Positions 11,905 to 22,405 of a DNA stretch of 64,000 nucleotides are shown here, one piece after another. The DNA is from Spirosoma sp. 48-14 (GTDB taxonomy: Bacteria; Bacteroidota; Bacteroidia; Cytophagales; Spirosomataceae). The position numbers and the translations under genes are program-made. The stretch lies in NCBI RefSeq assembly GCF_001898575.1, contig NZ_MKUD01000023.1, positions 1-64,000 on the forward strand, in the 5' to 3' direction. The notes beneath the pieces were generated by a model. That model did not search any database. It had not been told where the DNA came from and saw only the letters and a list, made by a program, of their open reading frames with translations. Each line of letters begins with the position of its first letter. The stretch's first letter is position 1.

Positions 11905-14004
11905 TTACTTAGTAATGACATCCACTTCGGCATAGCCTGACGCTGAGCCGTCCTGCGTGTTTTTCAGAGCCCGCAGGTTGATATATCGGGCTTTCGTTGG
12001 TTCAAAGGTTTTGGTTTGCCAGAATGGACTGTTTTTAATGTTCGAAAATTCGCCTTCGCTGACCCGTTTCCAGGTCTGGTTATCCGCCGATACCTCAAAC
12101 TGATAGTGGGTAATGATGCTGCCCTCTTCCCACCAGTTCTGAGCGGGCAGATACCGAAACCCGGTCAGCGTTTCTTCTTTACCCAAATCAATAACCAGGT
12201 CTGTTGGCATTGCTTGACTTTTCGGCTGGTGCCAGGAGGTAGCTGGATTACCATCTAACGCCTGATACGCCGACCTGGCCTCCGTACTCAGGATTTTCCA
12301 GCTACTGCGGGCGATGTCGAATTTCTCATCACTGACCACGCTGCTTTGTTTCGTAAACGGATTGTAAGTGATCGCTTTCAGATCAACTTTACCGGGACTG
12401 GTTTTTACCGGAGCCGTGTATTGGTTCGATTTTGCCGTTGGCGTACTGCCATCGAGGGTATAATACACCTCCGATTCTGTATCGCCGGATTTGATGTGGA
12501 TATCGCCAGCCTGATCGCGGGTGATGATGGGGGGCGTCAGAATCAGGGGCGCTTTATAGACTTCAAGATTTGAAATCAGCGGACAACCTTTGGCATCCAG
12601 AATGTTCAGGCGCAGTTGCGTGGCTTCGACAGTCGGGAATCGCAGAATCCGTTTATAGCCGATGGTTGTTTCTTTGGCAATTTCTTTCCAGTTCCCATCA
12701 ACAAAAGCTTCTACCGTAAAGGCTTTGACCCGCTGCCCCAATCGGATGGGTTCCTGCACCAGAAACCGATTGAACGCCGTGAGTTTACTGAATTGGAGGG
12801 TCAGCGATGCGCTACGAGCAGCATCGTCTGTCGCCCAATAGCTTTCTTTATCGCCATCAATGGCTTTGCTGGCAGCATAGATTGCGCTTTTGCCGCGTAT
12901 CTGGTCGGAAGTGGCACGGGTGTTCCTGGCCAGATTCACGGCAAAGGCTTCTTTAGTCGCTTTGGCAAACGCCTGTACGGCCTGTTCGTCTTTTTCGTGA
13001 ATCAGTCCGTTGGGCATGATCGGAAAATTGAGCAGCAGCGTTGCGTTCCGACCAATGGAATGGTAATAGATGTCCATCAGTTGGGGGAGGGTTTTCACTT
13101 TTCGGTCTTCCCGCTCGTGGTAAAACCATTCCGGCCGAATGGAGGTGTTTACTTCGCCCGGTACCCAGGCATTGCCATTTTCGACCCCATGACGAAGCAT
13201 TTGCTCTGGCACATCGCCCGTCGCGTTTAAGAGACTCCAGTTGGTTTCGCCGACGTACCCCGCTTCGGTACCCACCCAGCGCAGATCGGCCCGGTCGCCA
13301 CCATCGTTCCAGATGACAATTTTGGGCTGGAGCTTTCGCACGAGTTTGTACGTATTGGGCCAGTCGTAATAGGTTTTGGCGTCAATCTTACGGGTTTCGT
13401 TGGCTCCACCGTAATAGCCCGACCCGCCATTGGCCCCGTCGAACCAGACTTCAAAAATGTCCCCGTAGTTGGTCAGGAGTTCTGTCAACTGGTTGCGGAA
13501 ATAGGTAATGTATTCAGACTTGCCATAGTCGGGATGATTCCGGTCCCAGGGGGATAGGTAGACGCCGAATTTCAGACCGTATTCTTTACAGGCATCGGCC
13601 AGTTCCCGCACTACATCGGCTTTCCCGTTCCGCCAGGGAACATTTTTAACGGAATATTCGGTGTATTTCGAGGGCCAGAGGCAAAAGCCGCTGTGGTGTT
13701 TGGCCGTGAAAATGATGCCTTTCATACCGGCCTCTTTGCAGATACGCGCCCACTGTCGGCAATCCAGTTTGGTCGGATTAAACAGCTTCGGGTCTTCGTT
13801 GCCGAGTCCCCAGGCCATGTCGGTATACGTATTTATCGAAAAATGGATGAAGGCATAGTATTCCATGTGTTGCCAGCGCAACTGGTTGTCGCTGGGCAGC
13901 GGACCAACGGGTTGCGGAGGTGTTGGCTGAGCTAATCCAATTTTGTAAAAAGCCAGACTCAGGATTAGCCACAGACTAAAAAGATGTTGCCTCATTCTAC
14001 TCAT
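11905..14004 (-). CDS. GH29 alpha-L-fucosidase with C-terminal accessory domains
   Basis: The 699-residue secreted protein (signal peptide cut near GLAQ) has a GH29 catalytic barrel at about 35-355. Visible marks are FIHFSINTYTDMAWG, TAKHHSGFCLWPS, and the nucleophile D189 in VWFDGANGG. Downstream are an F5/8 type C (CBM32-like) region (about 370-475), a short chitobiase-like domain with VYYTLDGSTPT (about 490-560), and a second F5/8 type C domain (about 570-699). GH29 removes L-fucose from glycans. With GH95 in the same cluster it suggests a fucosylated substrate, such as a fucosylated xylan or xyloglucan. Neighbouring genes are esterases on both sides. Confidence 0.93.
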   Translation of the reverse strand: MSRMRQHLFSLWLILSLAFYKIGLAQPTPPQPVGPLPSDNQLRWQHMEYYAFIHFSINTYTDMAWGLGNEDPKLFNPTKLDCRQWARICKEAGMKGIIFTAKHHSGFCLWPSKYTEYSVKNVPWRNGKADVVRELADACKEYGLKFGVYLSPWDRNHPDYGKSEYITYFRNQLTELLTNYGDIFEVWFDGANGGSGYYGGANETRKIDAKTYYDWPNTYKLVRKLQPKIVIWNDGGDRADLRWVGTEAGYVGETNWSLLNATGDVPEQMLRHGVENGNAWVPGEVNTSIRPEWFYHEREDRKVKTLPQLMDIYYHSIGRNATLLLNFPIMPNGLIHEKDEQAVQAFAKATKEAFAVNLARNTRATSDQIRGKSAIYAASKAIDGDKESYWATDDAARSASLTLQFSKLTAFNRFLVQEPIRLGQRVKAFTVEAFVDGNWKEIAKETTIGYKRILRFPTVEATQLRLNILDAKGCPLISNLEVYKAPLILTPPIITRDQAGDIHIKSGDTESEVYYTLDGSTPTAKSNQYTAPVKTSPGKVDLKAITYNPFTKQSSVVSDEKFDIARSSWKILSTEARSAYQALDGNPATSWHQPKSQAMPTDLVIDLGKEETLTGFRYLPAQNWWEEGSIITHYQFEVSADNQTWKRVSEGEFSNIKNSPFWQTKTFEPTKARYINLRALKNTQDGSASGYAEVDVITK

Positions 14005-14065
14005 TTTGTTAAGATGGAAGCTATTAAACCTTCCCTATCTGCTTTTAAACAGTCAATTGACATTA

Positions 14066-14986
14066 CTACTCTTTGATCCAGTTATTCTGCTGCATCCAGG
14101 TAAACAGCGGCTCCATCCAGCCGGGATGCCGGAAAATAAACCCGTGATCGCCCTTGGGGTAAATGTGCATTTCGACGGGTACTTTCTGATGCCGGAGTTT
14201 TTCGAAATAGACAATGCTGTTGTCGACATCGACCAGTTTGTCGTCGGCGGCATGGGTCAGGTAGGTGGGTGGCGTATTGGCCCGAACCTGCAACTCATTG
14301 GAAAATAGCTCAACGTCCGCCCGCGATGGATTTTTACCCAGCAGATTGTCGTGCGAACCGCCATGCGTCAGGCTGTCCTGCATACTGATAACAGGATACA
14401 CCAGTATCTGAAAATCAGGGCGTAGACTGGTATTATTACCGTTTTCGACATAGGCTTTTTCAAAATGTGTCGCCAATGTAGACGCCAGATGCCCACCCGC
14501 CGAAAAGCCTATGACGCCTACTTTACTGGCATCGACACCCCACTTAGCGGCACTTTCGCGAACCAGTTTTATGGCCTGCTGCGCATCCTGCAACGGACCA
14601 ATTTTCTTGTCGACCATAATAGCATCGCTGGGTAATCGGTATTTCAGGATAAAAGCGGCCACGCCTTTTTCAGCGAAGGCTTTGGCGATATTGATACCTT
14701 CGCCCTGATAGACCACAACTCCATATCCACCACCGGGAATGATAACGACCGCCGTACCGGACGCTTTAGCAGGATTAGGTTTGTAATACTCCAGCGTGGG
14801 TTTAGTAATGCCCTTGAAAACACCCGTTGACGCTCCAGTTTCCTGCAAGTCGGATGCTTTTGCATTCGGAACAGCCCCCGGATAGAGCGGCATAATTTCC
14901 TGAGCGGTTGCGGCAAAGGGGGCTGCCAGCAGCCAGACGGCTGATGCGACTAATATGCCTTTATTTGTTAAACTGAACCGTTTCAT
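14066..14986 (-). CDS. BD-FAE-like alpha/beta-hydrolase, secreted esterase
   Basis: A 306-residue esterase with signal peptide (cut near ATAQ). The oxyanion segment is IIPGGGYG (about 82-89), the nucleophile is S162 in GFSAGGHLAST, the acid lies in ADDKLVDV, and the His in KGDHGF. This layout fits the bifunctional feruloyl and acetyl-xylan esterase-like group (BD-FAE, formerly axe/axeA-type annotations). It likely removes acetyl or feruloyl groups from xylan fragments in the periplasm or outside. It lies 61 bp upstream of GH29 and follows the CE6-like gene across a hairpin repeat. Confidence 0.87.
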   Translation of the reverse strand: MKRFSLTNKGILVASAVWLLAAPFAATAQEIMPLYPGAVPNAKASDLQETGASTGVFKGITKPTLEYYKPNPAKASGTAVVIIPGGGYGVVVYQGEGINIAKAFAEKGVAAFILKYRLPSDAIMVDKKIGPLQDAQQAIKLVRESAAKWGVDASKVGVIGFSAGGHLASTLATHFEKAYVENGNNTSLRPDFQILVYPVISMQDSLTHGGSHDNLLGKNPSRADVELFSNELQVRANTPPTYLTHAADDKLVDVDNSIVYFEKLRHQKVPVEMHIYPKGDHGFIFRHPGWMEPLFTWMQQNNWIKE

Positions 14987-15011
14987 ATAAAGAAATCCAA
15001 TTTGGTCTAAC

Positions 15012-15103
15012 GCGTTTTTGTCATGCTGACGAAGGAAGCATCTTCGGATGAGACTCCTTTTTTTGCTACCGAAGATGCTTCCTTCGTCAGCATGACAAAA
15101 CGC
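15012..15103. repeat. GTCATGCTGACGAAGGAAGC-type hairpin, copy 2
   Basis: Arms 15012-15047 and 15069-15103 pair along about 35 bp with a single extra T on the left. The sequence is a variant of the 10097 and 20515 elements (same GTCAT start, CTGACGAAGGAAGC for CCGACGCAGGAGGG). It fills the 126-bp gap between two esterase genes. Confidence 0.78.
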
Positions 15104-15112
15104 ACGGTCATC

Positions 15113-15964
<852 letters not shown>

Positions 15965-17530
15965 TTAGTATTGGTCGGTGATTCGGAAATAGTCAAAATC
16001 GGCAAAACCGCCCGTTTGCAAAGTAGCGTAGTTGAACAGACCGAAGCGATAGCCCATAAAATGTGGGATGGTATAAGGCATTTTCAGCGGCTCACCGATT
16101 TTTGTCCAGGCTTTACCGTCGAGGCTGTAGAAAAAAATGGCGGTGTCCTTACGATCCCGAAAATCACATTCAGCTTTCAGATAGACCGTTTTCTGGCTCA
16201 ACGGTACCCGTTGTACCTCAACAGGTTTCCCGGTTGCTGCGCTGATCATTACAATAGCGTTTTGCCCATTTTCCCGCTTTACGCCGACCAGACCGTAATT
16301 CTTCTGCAACAGACTCAAGCCCGCAAAATCACCATCTTTCAGATTGGATACATCGAGCGCGGTAGAGCCCGAACAGGTCGGGCCGATGGTACGCTGGGTA
16401 AGCGTGTTTCGAGCCAGAACAAACGAGGTATCGACCCGTCCGGTTTTCAACCGCAGATAGCCGCTTCGCTCCGTTACTGACCAGAGACTGTTGTCGGGGT
16501 TGTGGTTCCATTGCCAGACCAAGGGCAGGGTGGGTTCTCCTTTTTTACGAGTGAATTCGTCGGAATGCACAATGCCGGGGATTAATCCCTTACTGGCCGG
16601 AAGATCAAGCGTTTCGGGTACTTTGCCATTAACACCCAGCACCGGCCAACCGCCTTCCCACTTCACCGGCACCAGATATGGAATACGCCCCACACCGCCA
16701 AAATCGCGAAAGAGATAAGCAAACCACAGGCCGTCGGGCGTATCGATGAGGCCACCCTGCGCCACGCCCAAATCCCGCAAGGCGACCCGCCCTTCCCAAG
16801 GCCCCGTAAGTTTGTCGGCCCGATGAATAAGTACGGTTCGCATGCCACCTTTGGGCCAGCTAATGTTGAACAGATAATACTTGCCGTTGACCTTGAAAAG
16901 CTGCGACCCTTCGGCGGGTAAGCCACCGCCCGTGCCTGAAGGGGTGCTGGCGTTTTCGATCAATACCCGCTCTGTAGTGCCGGGTTTTACACCCGACGCA
17001 TCGGCATTGAGTTCCAATATGTTGAGTTTTCCCGCACCATAGATCAGGTACGTTCGGCCATCGTCATCAAAAAACAGACTGTGATCGTGGTAGGATGGTT
17101 TGAAGGAAACTTCTTTCCAGGGGCCTTTTTCAATGTTTTTGGTCGTGTAGATGTAGGTCTTGCCTGTCGTTTGGGCGAACGTCGTGACATAGTACGTTCC
17201 GTTGTGATACCGCAAACTACTGGCCCACGAACCACGTCCGTAGGTGCTTTTGCCGTTAGTCAGATTCAATGCATCGACACTAGCCAGCGTATCGTAGGCA
17301 TAGCCGACCATCTGCCAGTTAACCAGGTCTTTCGATTTCATGATCGGTAGTCCCGGACTCAGGTGCATGGTGGTGCTGCTCATGTAGTAGGTGTTGCCCA
17401 CCCGAATCATGGCCATATCCGGCACATCGGCAAAAATGATCGGGTTATGCGCCGTTTGTGCTTTTGCGGAGAACTGCATTAGCAGAAGCACAACGGCCAA
17501 CAGGCCAGGACGAAAAAGGAATAATTTCAT
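15965..17530 (-). CDS. GH43 beta-xylosidase/arabinofuranosidase-type enzyme, secreted
   Basis: A 521-residue protein with signal peptide (cut near AKAQ), a five-bladed GH43 propeller (about 28-320) and a C-terminal concanavalin-like domain (about 330-520). The general base is D38 in DVPDMAMIRVGNTYYMSST, a middle Asp lies in YHDHSLFFDDDG, and the acid is E207 in LPAEGSQLF. This resembles the GH43_12-type xylosidase/arabinofuranosidase group. It removes terminal xylose or arabinose units from oligosaccharides. The stop codon abuts the CE6-like start downstream, and the VOC gene lies 34 bp upstream. Confidence 0.91.
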   Translation of the reverse strand: MKLFLFRPGLLAVVLLLMQFSAKAQTAHNPIIFADVPDMAMIRVGNTYYMSSTTMHLSPGLPIMKSKDLVNWQMVGYAYDTLASVDALNLTNGKSTYGRGSWASSLRYHNGTYYVTTFAQTTGKTYIYTTKNIEKGPWKEVSFKPSYHDHSLFFDDDGRTYLIYGAGKLNILELNADASGVKPGTTERVLIENASTPSGTGGGLPAEGSQLFKVNGKYYLFNISWPKGGMRTVLIHRADKLTGPWEGRVALRDLGVAQGGLIDTPDGLWFAYLFRDFGGVGRIPYLVPVKWEGGWPVLGVNGKVPETLDLPASKGLIPGIVHSDEFTRKKGEPTLPLVWQWNHNPDNSLWSVTERSGYLRLKTGRVDTSFVLARNTLTQRTIGPTCSGSTALDVSNLKDGDFAGLSLLQKNYGLVGVKRENGQNAIVMISAATGKPVEVQRVPLSQKTVYLKAECDFRDRKDTAIFFYSLDGKAWTKIGEPLKMPYTIPHFMGYRFGLFNYATLQTGGFADFDYFRITDQY

Positions 17531-17564
17531 ACAAATGCTTTATTATGAACCTCTTCTCTCACGC

Positions 17565-18086
17565 TTATTCCATTGGGCCAATCAGTTCAATGAAATTGCC
17601 ATCGGGATCCTGCACGAACACAAAGTGAGCCTTGGCGTTCAACGGTGTTGGGGTGCTGCCCAGGAACGGCACTTTCATTTGGGTCAATCGCTCAATGATG
17701 GGTTTTAGCGCTTTTACCTGAATGGTGATGTACTGCATCCCCGTATCGTCCTGAATGTGTTTGGGTTTCGGATGGGAGGGCTTACTACCAAAGCTCATCA
17801 GTTTCCAGTCGGTGGCATCGGGGCTGTTTTCGAGTTTCAGAATGGTTACGTTCGTGGCTACGCCGTTGGTCAGGCCGGAGCGTTTACCAAAATCTTCGTT
17901 GATGGTGAAGCTACCCGTTTTGACCATACCGATACCGTTGACGTAGAAGTCGAGCGAGCGGTCGAGATCGGCTACAACGACACCCACCCCAATGACCTTG
18001 CTGGTGAAGTTGGATTGCGCATAGGTTGCCCAACTCAGCAGCAGTCCTAACGTTAGAAAGTGGATTTTAGCGATGAATTGGCACAT
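17565..18086 (-). CDS. Secreted VOC-superfamily (glyoxalase-like) protein
   Basis: The start at 18086 gives 173 residues with a signal peptide (MCQFIAKIHFLTLGLLLSW, cut near TYAQ). Two paired beta-alpha-beta-beta-beta modules of the VOC fold follow: GVGVVVADLDRSLDFYVNGIG and, at the end, FVFVQDPDGNFIELIGP. VOC members include glyoxalase, ring-cleaving dioxygenases and epimerases. A secreted one in a polysaccharide cluster is unusual, and its reaction is not known from sequence. A dyad (18124-18140) sits 38 bp upstream of its start, so it may have its own promoter. Confidence 0.8.
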   Translation of the reverse strand: MCQFIAKIHFLTLGLLLSWATYAQSNFTSKVIGVGVVVADLDRSLDFYVNGIGMVKTGSFTINEDFGKRSGLTNGVATNVTILKLENSPDATDWKLMSFGSKPSHPKPKHIQDDTGMQYITIQVKALKPIIERLTQMKVPFLGSTPTPLNAKAHFVFVQDPDGNFIELIGPME

Positions 18087-18123
18087 AGGTTTTGTTGTAA
18101 AAAGCATGTTTGGCACTTGTAAT

Positions 18124-18140
18124 AGTGTTAGTTTGACACT
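18124..18140. promoter_or_regulatory. AGTGT-N7-ACACT dyad upstream of the VOC gene
   Basis: AGTGT at 18124-18128 and ACACT at 18136-18140 are separated by 7 bp, followed by TTTT. The right part, TTGACACTTTT, recurs upstream of the GH10 gene at 33815-33825. A regulator-binding site is plausible; no regulator can be assigned. Confidence 0.4.
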
Positions 18141-18193
18141 TTTTAAATTAGAGACAATTTTCCCCTCCTAATTAAGTTTTAACGCATAAAATT

Positions 18194-20473
18194 TTAGCGG
18201 ATTAAAAGTTTGATCTGGTAAAACCGAGGTGTAGCGGCCCCGTTGTTAGCAACGATTTTTAGCTTAAGAACTTCGTTATCAATCGCTTTTAGTCGAATGG
18301 TTTTGCCTTCGCTGGCAATAATTTCAGCCGGTTGGTCATTAATCAGGAAACGAACCGCATCGGCCTTTATACTATCTAAAGTACTGACTTCAAGAAATTT
18401 ACCTGCCCGATTTTTATTTTGTAGCTGATAACTCATAAAGGAGCGGGTACTGCGCCAGAAACGCTCATCATCGTAGCCCGATTGCGTTTTTTCGCCCTCG
18501 AAACCGTGATCGACTTCAGGCTGCTGTTCGCCACAATTCACCTTATCGACCGTTTGGGCTTCAAGAGCCAATGCTTCGGCTTCCTGCTGTTTCAACCGGG
18601 CCTGCTGTTGCTGAAAAGCGGCCGAAGTAAACGTCTGGAAATACATCTGATACCGCGCGTCGTGGATGCTATAAAAGGGTTGCAGCGTTAGTGAATCCAG
18701 TTGGAAGGTCAGTGGGGCAACGGGCTTTAGCTTAGCGGTGTAGGTAGTCGAATCGCCAACCAGCGCATACGCCTGATCGAGTGGGTATAGCTTGCCTTTG
18801 GTTTCGTGGCCCATGCGGCTATCGTCGGCAAAAAGACCATCCAGGTTATCGGTCGATGTTTTAGCGGCTAACACAATCGGCCCATGCACAAAAGCGGCCC
18901 AGTTAGAACCATCAGGCAGATACTCCAGGTGGGTTGCGGTTTTAAAGCGAACGGTTACCCTGTCGCCCGTTTTCCAGCTTCTGCGAATAGCCATATAACT
19001 CGATGGCTTGCTGTCAACAGCTTGTGGCTTGCCATTGACCAGCACCTCAACGGCTTCGGCCCATTTGGGATACCGAATGTTGAGCGCGAACGTCTGCGGT
19101 TTCGTCAGTTTCAACACCAGTTCCGACTGATCTTTATAGGGAAACTCGGTTGCCTGAGTAAGCTGTATCTTCTTGTCGCTCCAGTTGACCGTTGATGGAA
19201 TAAATAGATTGACGAACAGATCGTTGGTCGAATGGCTATAAATCAACTCAGCGTATTTGGTATGGTTTTCCAAGCCCGAACCCACGCAGCACCACATACT
19301 GGTTTCGGGCTGCGAATACACGCGGTAGTGATTCGGACGAATGGGCGTAAAATAAACAAACCCGCCTTTCTGCGGATGCTGACTCGACAGAATATGATTG
19401 TACAGCGTCCGTTCGTAGAAGTCCAGATAGCTCGGGTCGGCCTTATCCAGAAACAGGGCTTTGCTCAGTCGCAGCATATTGAACGAATTGCAGGTTTCGG
19501 GCCCCTGATTCGAGCGGAGCATCCGGCTGAAATCGTTGATGGGGTTGAAATGTTCGCGAACGCTATTACCCCCAAAAGCAACACTGCGGGTTTGCGACAC
19601 ATTTTGCCAGAAATACATGGCCGCATCCGACCAGTCGGAACGTCCGGTCAGCGACGCAATTTTCTCAAAACCAATCACTTTCGGAATCTGCGTGTTGGCG
19701 TGAAGTCCCGTCAGTTTATCCTGCTTTTCCAGCAACGGATTCAGGAGCGAACGGTGCGACAACCGTTGGGCGGTTTCGAGGTACTTTTTATCGTTGGTAA
19801 TCAGGTAGAGGTCGGCGAAGGTTTCGTTGATGCCGCCATGTTCGGTACGGAGTATCTGCTGAATCTGCTCGTCGGACAAGGGTTTGATGAGGTCGATGAA
19901 CCAGTCGCCGAGACCAACCAGCACCTGCTTCGCCTGCTGATTACCCGCGTATTCGTAGGCATCGCGCAAACCGGCAAACAGCTTGTGAATGTTGTAGAGT
20001 GGCACCCACGTATTATTCAAACCGAAACCACTGCCATCAATATCGCCTTTGTGAATCCGCTCCCAGAACACTTTCCCCTGCGGAATACCGCCCACATAAC
20101 CGTTTCCGTTTTTGGCCTGACACTGCGCCAGTTCCGAAATCATGTAATCCAGCCGTTTTTTGAGTTCAGCATCTCCGGTCGAGGCATACATCATCGCTAG
20201 CGCCGACAGGTAATGCCCACCAATATGCCCATCCAGACCGGAGCTTTCCCAATTGCCATACCGCTGGGCTTTCAGGGGCAACCCGGCATCGATCCAGTAC
20301 GGAGCCAGGAGCTTATCGGGGTTGAGCGCCAGTATGTACTTCAGGTCAACGTCCTGCGCATTTTTGAACGCTCCGCCGGTTAGTTTTACTTCCTGCAACG
20401 TAAACGGCTGCATCTGGGCCAGCGCCGGGATACTAAGCAAGAGGAAGGCGATAGGTAAGAGTCTCGTTTTCAA
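18194..20473 (-). CDS. GH127/GH146 beta-L-arabinofuranosidase
   Basis: A 759-residue secreted enzyme (signal peptide cut near ALAQ). It has an (alpha/alpha)6 barrel (about 25-440) and C-terminal beta domains. The zinc and nucleophile set is visible as ETCNSFNML (E326, C328) and WCCVGSGLENH (C395, C396). The ETCN and CCVGSG forms match GH146 more than classical GH127. The last 120 residues look like an extra accessory domain of the kind often annotated DUF4986/DUF6805. It hydrolyses beta-L-arabinofuranosides. Its presence adds an arabinose-removing activity to the cluster; the next upstream gene is GH43, across a hairpin. Confidence 0.9.
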   Translation of the reverse strand: MKTRLLPIAFLLLSIPALAQMQPFTLQEVKLTGGAFKNAQDVDLKYILALNPDKLLAPYWIDAGLPLKAQRYGNWESSGLDGHIGGHYLSALAMMYASTGDAELKKRLDYMISELAQCQAKNGNGYVGGIPQGKVFWERIHKGDIDGSGFGLNNTWVPLYNIHKLFAGLRDAYEYAGNQQAKQVLVGLGDWFIDLIKPLSDEQIQQILRTEHGGINETFADLYLITNDKKYLETAQRLSHRSLLNPLLEKQDKLTGLHANTQIPKVIGFEKIASLTGRSDWSDAAMYFWQNVSQTRSVAFGGNSVREHFNPINDFSRMLRSNQGPETCNSFNMLRLSKALFLDKADPSYLDFYERTLYNHILSSQHPQKGGFVYFTPIRPNHYRVYSQPETSMWCCVGSGLENHTKYAELIYSHSTNDLFVNLFIPSTVNWSDKKIQLTQATEFPYKDQSELVLKLTKPQTFALNIRYPKWAEAVEVLVNGKPQAVDSKPSSYMAIRRSWKTGDRVTVRFKTATHLEYLPDGSNWAAFVHGPIVLAAKTSTDNLDGLFADDSRMGHETKGKLYPLDQAYALVGDSTTYTAKLKPVAPLTFQLDSLTLQPFYSIHDARYQMYFQTFTSAAFQQQQARLKQQEAEALALEAQTVDKVNCGEQQPEVDHGFEGEKTQSGYDDERFWRSTRSFMSYQLQNKNRAGKFLEVSTLDSIKADAVRFLINDQPAEIIASEGKTIRLKAIDNEVLKLKIVANNGAATPRFYQIKLLIR

Positions 20474-20514
20474 GAGCTATGGCGTTTTTTGTCTTTTTTT
20501 GTCATCCCTTTTCT

Positions 20515-20591
20515 GTCATCCCGACGCAGGAGGGATCTTCGCACGATACAAAAAATTGCTCTACCGAAGATCCCTCCTGCGTTGGGATGAC
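20515..20591. repeat. GTCATCCCGACGCAGGAGGG-type hairpin, copy 3
   Basis: Arms of 27 bp (20515-20541 with 20565-20591) match except for one G-T mismatch. A truncated copy of the arm start (TTTTTTTGTCATCCC) lies just left at 20494-20508. It fills the 132-bp gap between GH127/146 and GH43 genes. Confidence 0.78.
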
Positions 20592-20605
20592 AAAAAAACG
20601 GTATA

Positions 20606-22279
20606 TCACTTTTTATACATTGGATCATCACCTGCGTATTTGAGGTACTGGAACGACGCCGAATTCGTACTGGTTTCTCCCGACGACGTAGCGTACAGGC
20701 CGTATACACAACCGATAAATCCTCCCGACACTTTGGTACTCAGGAATTTGCCGTCTACCTTATCTTTCAACAATTGCCAGTTCTTAGCGTCGGTAGCATA
20801 ATAGAAACTGTAGCTATCTCCCTTCGATTCAATCCGTAAGCCTACTTTAGCTGCTTTGGCCTCCAGCGGCACTTCGGTCAGCAGTTCCATCTCCTTTGAT
20901 CGGGGTTTGCTTTGATAGAGTTGTAGTACGTCTTTATCCTGCGCTTTCGATTTGCACAGGAAATAGAAATGCCCTTCGTCCTGTAAGATCACGAAACCAG
21001 CTTTCTCTTTGTCCGATTTTGGGGTAAACAGCAGTTCCGTTTCGGCGGTGCTGTACAGATGCTGCTGGCGTTTGCCAATAAACGATGGATTTCCCATTTC
21101 CATGATGGTTTCGGGCTTTAGTTTCAGCGTCAGGCCATTTTTTTTCGAAAGCGAGTAAGCGTTTTTATCGATGGTGCGCATGAACAATAACGACGGGTCA
21201 AGTTCCTTATCGAAGTTGATCGTATAGGCGAAATTGCCCGATTGCGGTAAGGCTCCTTTCTGTTTAACTTCTTTAAACGTAACCGGATAGCTATACGAAA
21301 TGGCCTTTTCGCCATGCTCGATCATTGGCCAATCGTTTGTCCAGGTGAGGGGCGCAATGAAGGTTTCGCGTCCGGTATTGTAATAATCACCTTCGTAGGG
21401 CCGAACGGCCAGAAAGATCGAGTACCATTTTCCGTCAGGGCCTTCCACAAACTGAGCATGCCCCGCCGATGTGATGGCATCTTTCCGGTCGGCGGGCAGC
21501 TCACGCTGCGTCAGGATCGGATTACCTTCAAACGGCACGTAGGGTCCCCAAACGTCTTTGCTCCGTAAGACTACCTCGGAGTGATTGACCGACGTACCGC
21601 CTTCGGCTGCATAGAGGTAGTACCAGCCATTGTGTTTCAGAATGTGCGGTCCCTCAATCCAAACGGGCTTTTTCGACAGGTCGACCCCGCCGTTGACCAG
21701 TTGTTTTTCTTCGCCAACTACTTTCAGATTCTGATAGTCAAACTCATACATCCGAATGGTTCGGTGGCCGGAGTACAAAGGCTTGCGGTCGGGAGCATCA
21801 CTGTTGTAGATGATGTACGCTTTGTCGGTACTTTCATCAAAATATATAGATGGGTCGATTCCACGCACCTGAGGAATTTTAACGGGATTGCTCCAGGGAC
21901 CGGCCGGATTTTTGGCCGTAACAACAAAGTTGCCGTCGTGGTCAATGTCGGTACAGGTGACGTAGAAGGTGCCTTTATAATAGCTGATTGCCGGAGCAAA
22001 TAACCCACGAGTTAGTCGCTCGCCCATGAAATCCATCTGTTCGGGACGGTCGATCACGTTGCCGATTTGTTTCCAGTTTTTTAGGTCTTTGCTGTGCATG
22101 ACCGGAATGCCGGGGAAGTACGAAAACGTCGAATTGATCAGGTAATAATCGGGACCAACCTTCACGATACTGGGGTCGGGATAAAACCCGGTCAGGATTG
22201 GGTTGACCAGGGTGGTCTGGGCAGACGCCAATCCGGTAAGAAAGGCGATTAATCCGCTGAATATAAGGTATTTTTTCAT
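20606..22279 (-). CDS. GH43 beta-xylosidase-type enzyme, secreted
   Basis: Starting at 22279 gives 557 residues with a clean signal peptide (MKKYLIFSGLIAFLTGLA, cut near SAQ). The frame stays open upstream only through a hairpin repeat, so the longer start is rejected. The GH43 propeller spans about 22-330. The base is D35 in FYPDPS, a middle Asp is in RGIDPSIYFDE, and the acid Glu is in VWIEGPHIL. A C-terminal concanavalin-like domain follows (about 350-557), as in XynB-type beta-xylosidases. It likely releases xylose or arabinose from oligosaccharides. The second GH43 in the cluster, at 15965, has a different propeller type, so their substrates probably differ. Confidence 0.91.
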   Translation of the reverse strand: MKKYLIFSGLIAFLTGLASAQTTLVNPILTGFYPDPSIVKVGPDYYLINSTFSYFPGIPVMHSKDLKNWKQIGNVIDRPEQMDFMGERLTRGLFAPAISYYKGTFYVTCTDIDHDGNFVVTAKNPAGPWSNPVKIPQVRGIDPSIYFDESTDKAYIIYNSDAPDRKPLYSGHRTIRMYEFDYQNLKVVGEEKQLVNGGVDLSKKPVWIEGPHILKHNGWYYLYAAEGGTSVNHSEVVLRSKDVWGPYVPFEGNPILTQRELPADRKDAITSAGHAQFVEGPDGKWYSIFLAVRPYEGDYYNTGRETFIAPLTWTNDWPMIEHGEKAISYSYPVTFKEVKQKGALPQSGNFAYTINFDKELDPSLLFMRTIDKNAYSLSKKNGLTLKLKPETIMEMGNPSFIGKRQQHLYSTAETELLFTPKSDKEKAGFVILQDEGHFYFLCKSKAQDKDVLQLYQSKPRSKEMELLTEVPLEAKAAKVGLRIESKGDSYSFYYATDAKNWQLLKDKVDGKFLSTKVSGGFIGCVYGLYATSSGETSTNSASFQYLKYAGDDPMYKK

Positions 22280-22313
22280 GCGTTTTTGATGCTTTTTCTT
22301 TTCTATATCGCTC

Positions 22314-22397
22314 TTTTTTTTCGACAGGATTAACAGGATTGACATGATTTTTTATTCGATACATCTTGTCAATCCTGTTAATCCTGTCGAAAAAAAA
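22314..22397. repeat. GACAGGATT-type intergenic hairpin, copy 3
   Basis: 35-bp arms (22314-22348 with 22363-22397) pair with a single mismatch around a 14-nt loop, with T8 and A8 at the ends. It lies between the GH95 and GH43 genes, overlapping the false upstream extension of the GH43 frame. Confidence 0.82.
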
Positions 22398-22405
22398 GCA
22401 AGTGA

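Noticed and set aside
19232-20200. Plus-strand open frame of 322 codons opposite GH127/146
   Set aside because: The minus-strand frame carries the zinc-site Cys and Glu residues of the family; the antisense frame shows no family features.
20606-22345. Longer start for the GH43 gene at 22345
   Set aside because: The extra N-terminal residues are encoded by the GACAGGATT hairpin repeat and hide the signal peptide that begins at 22279.
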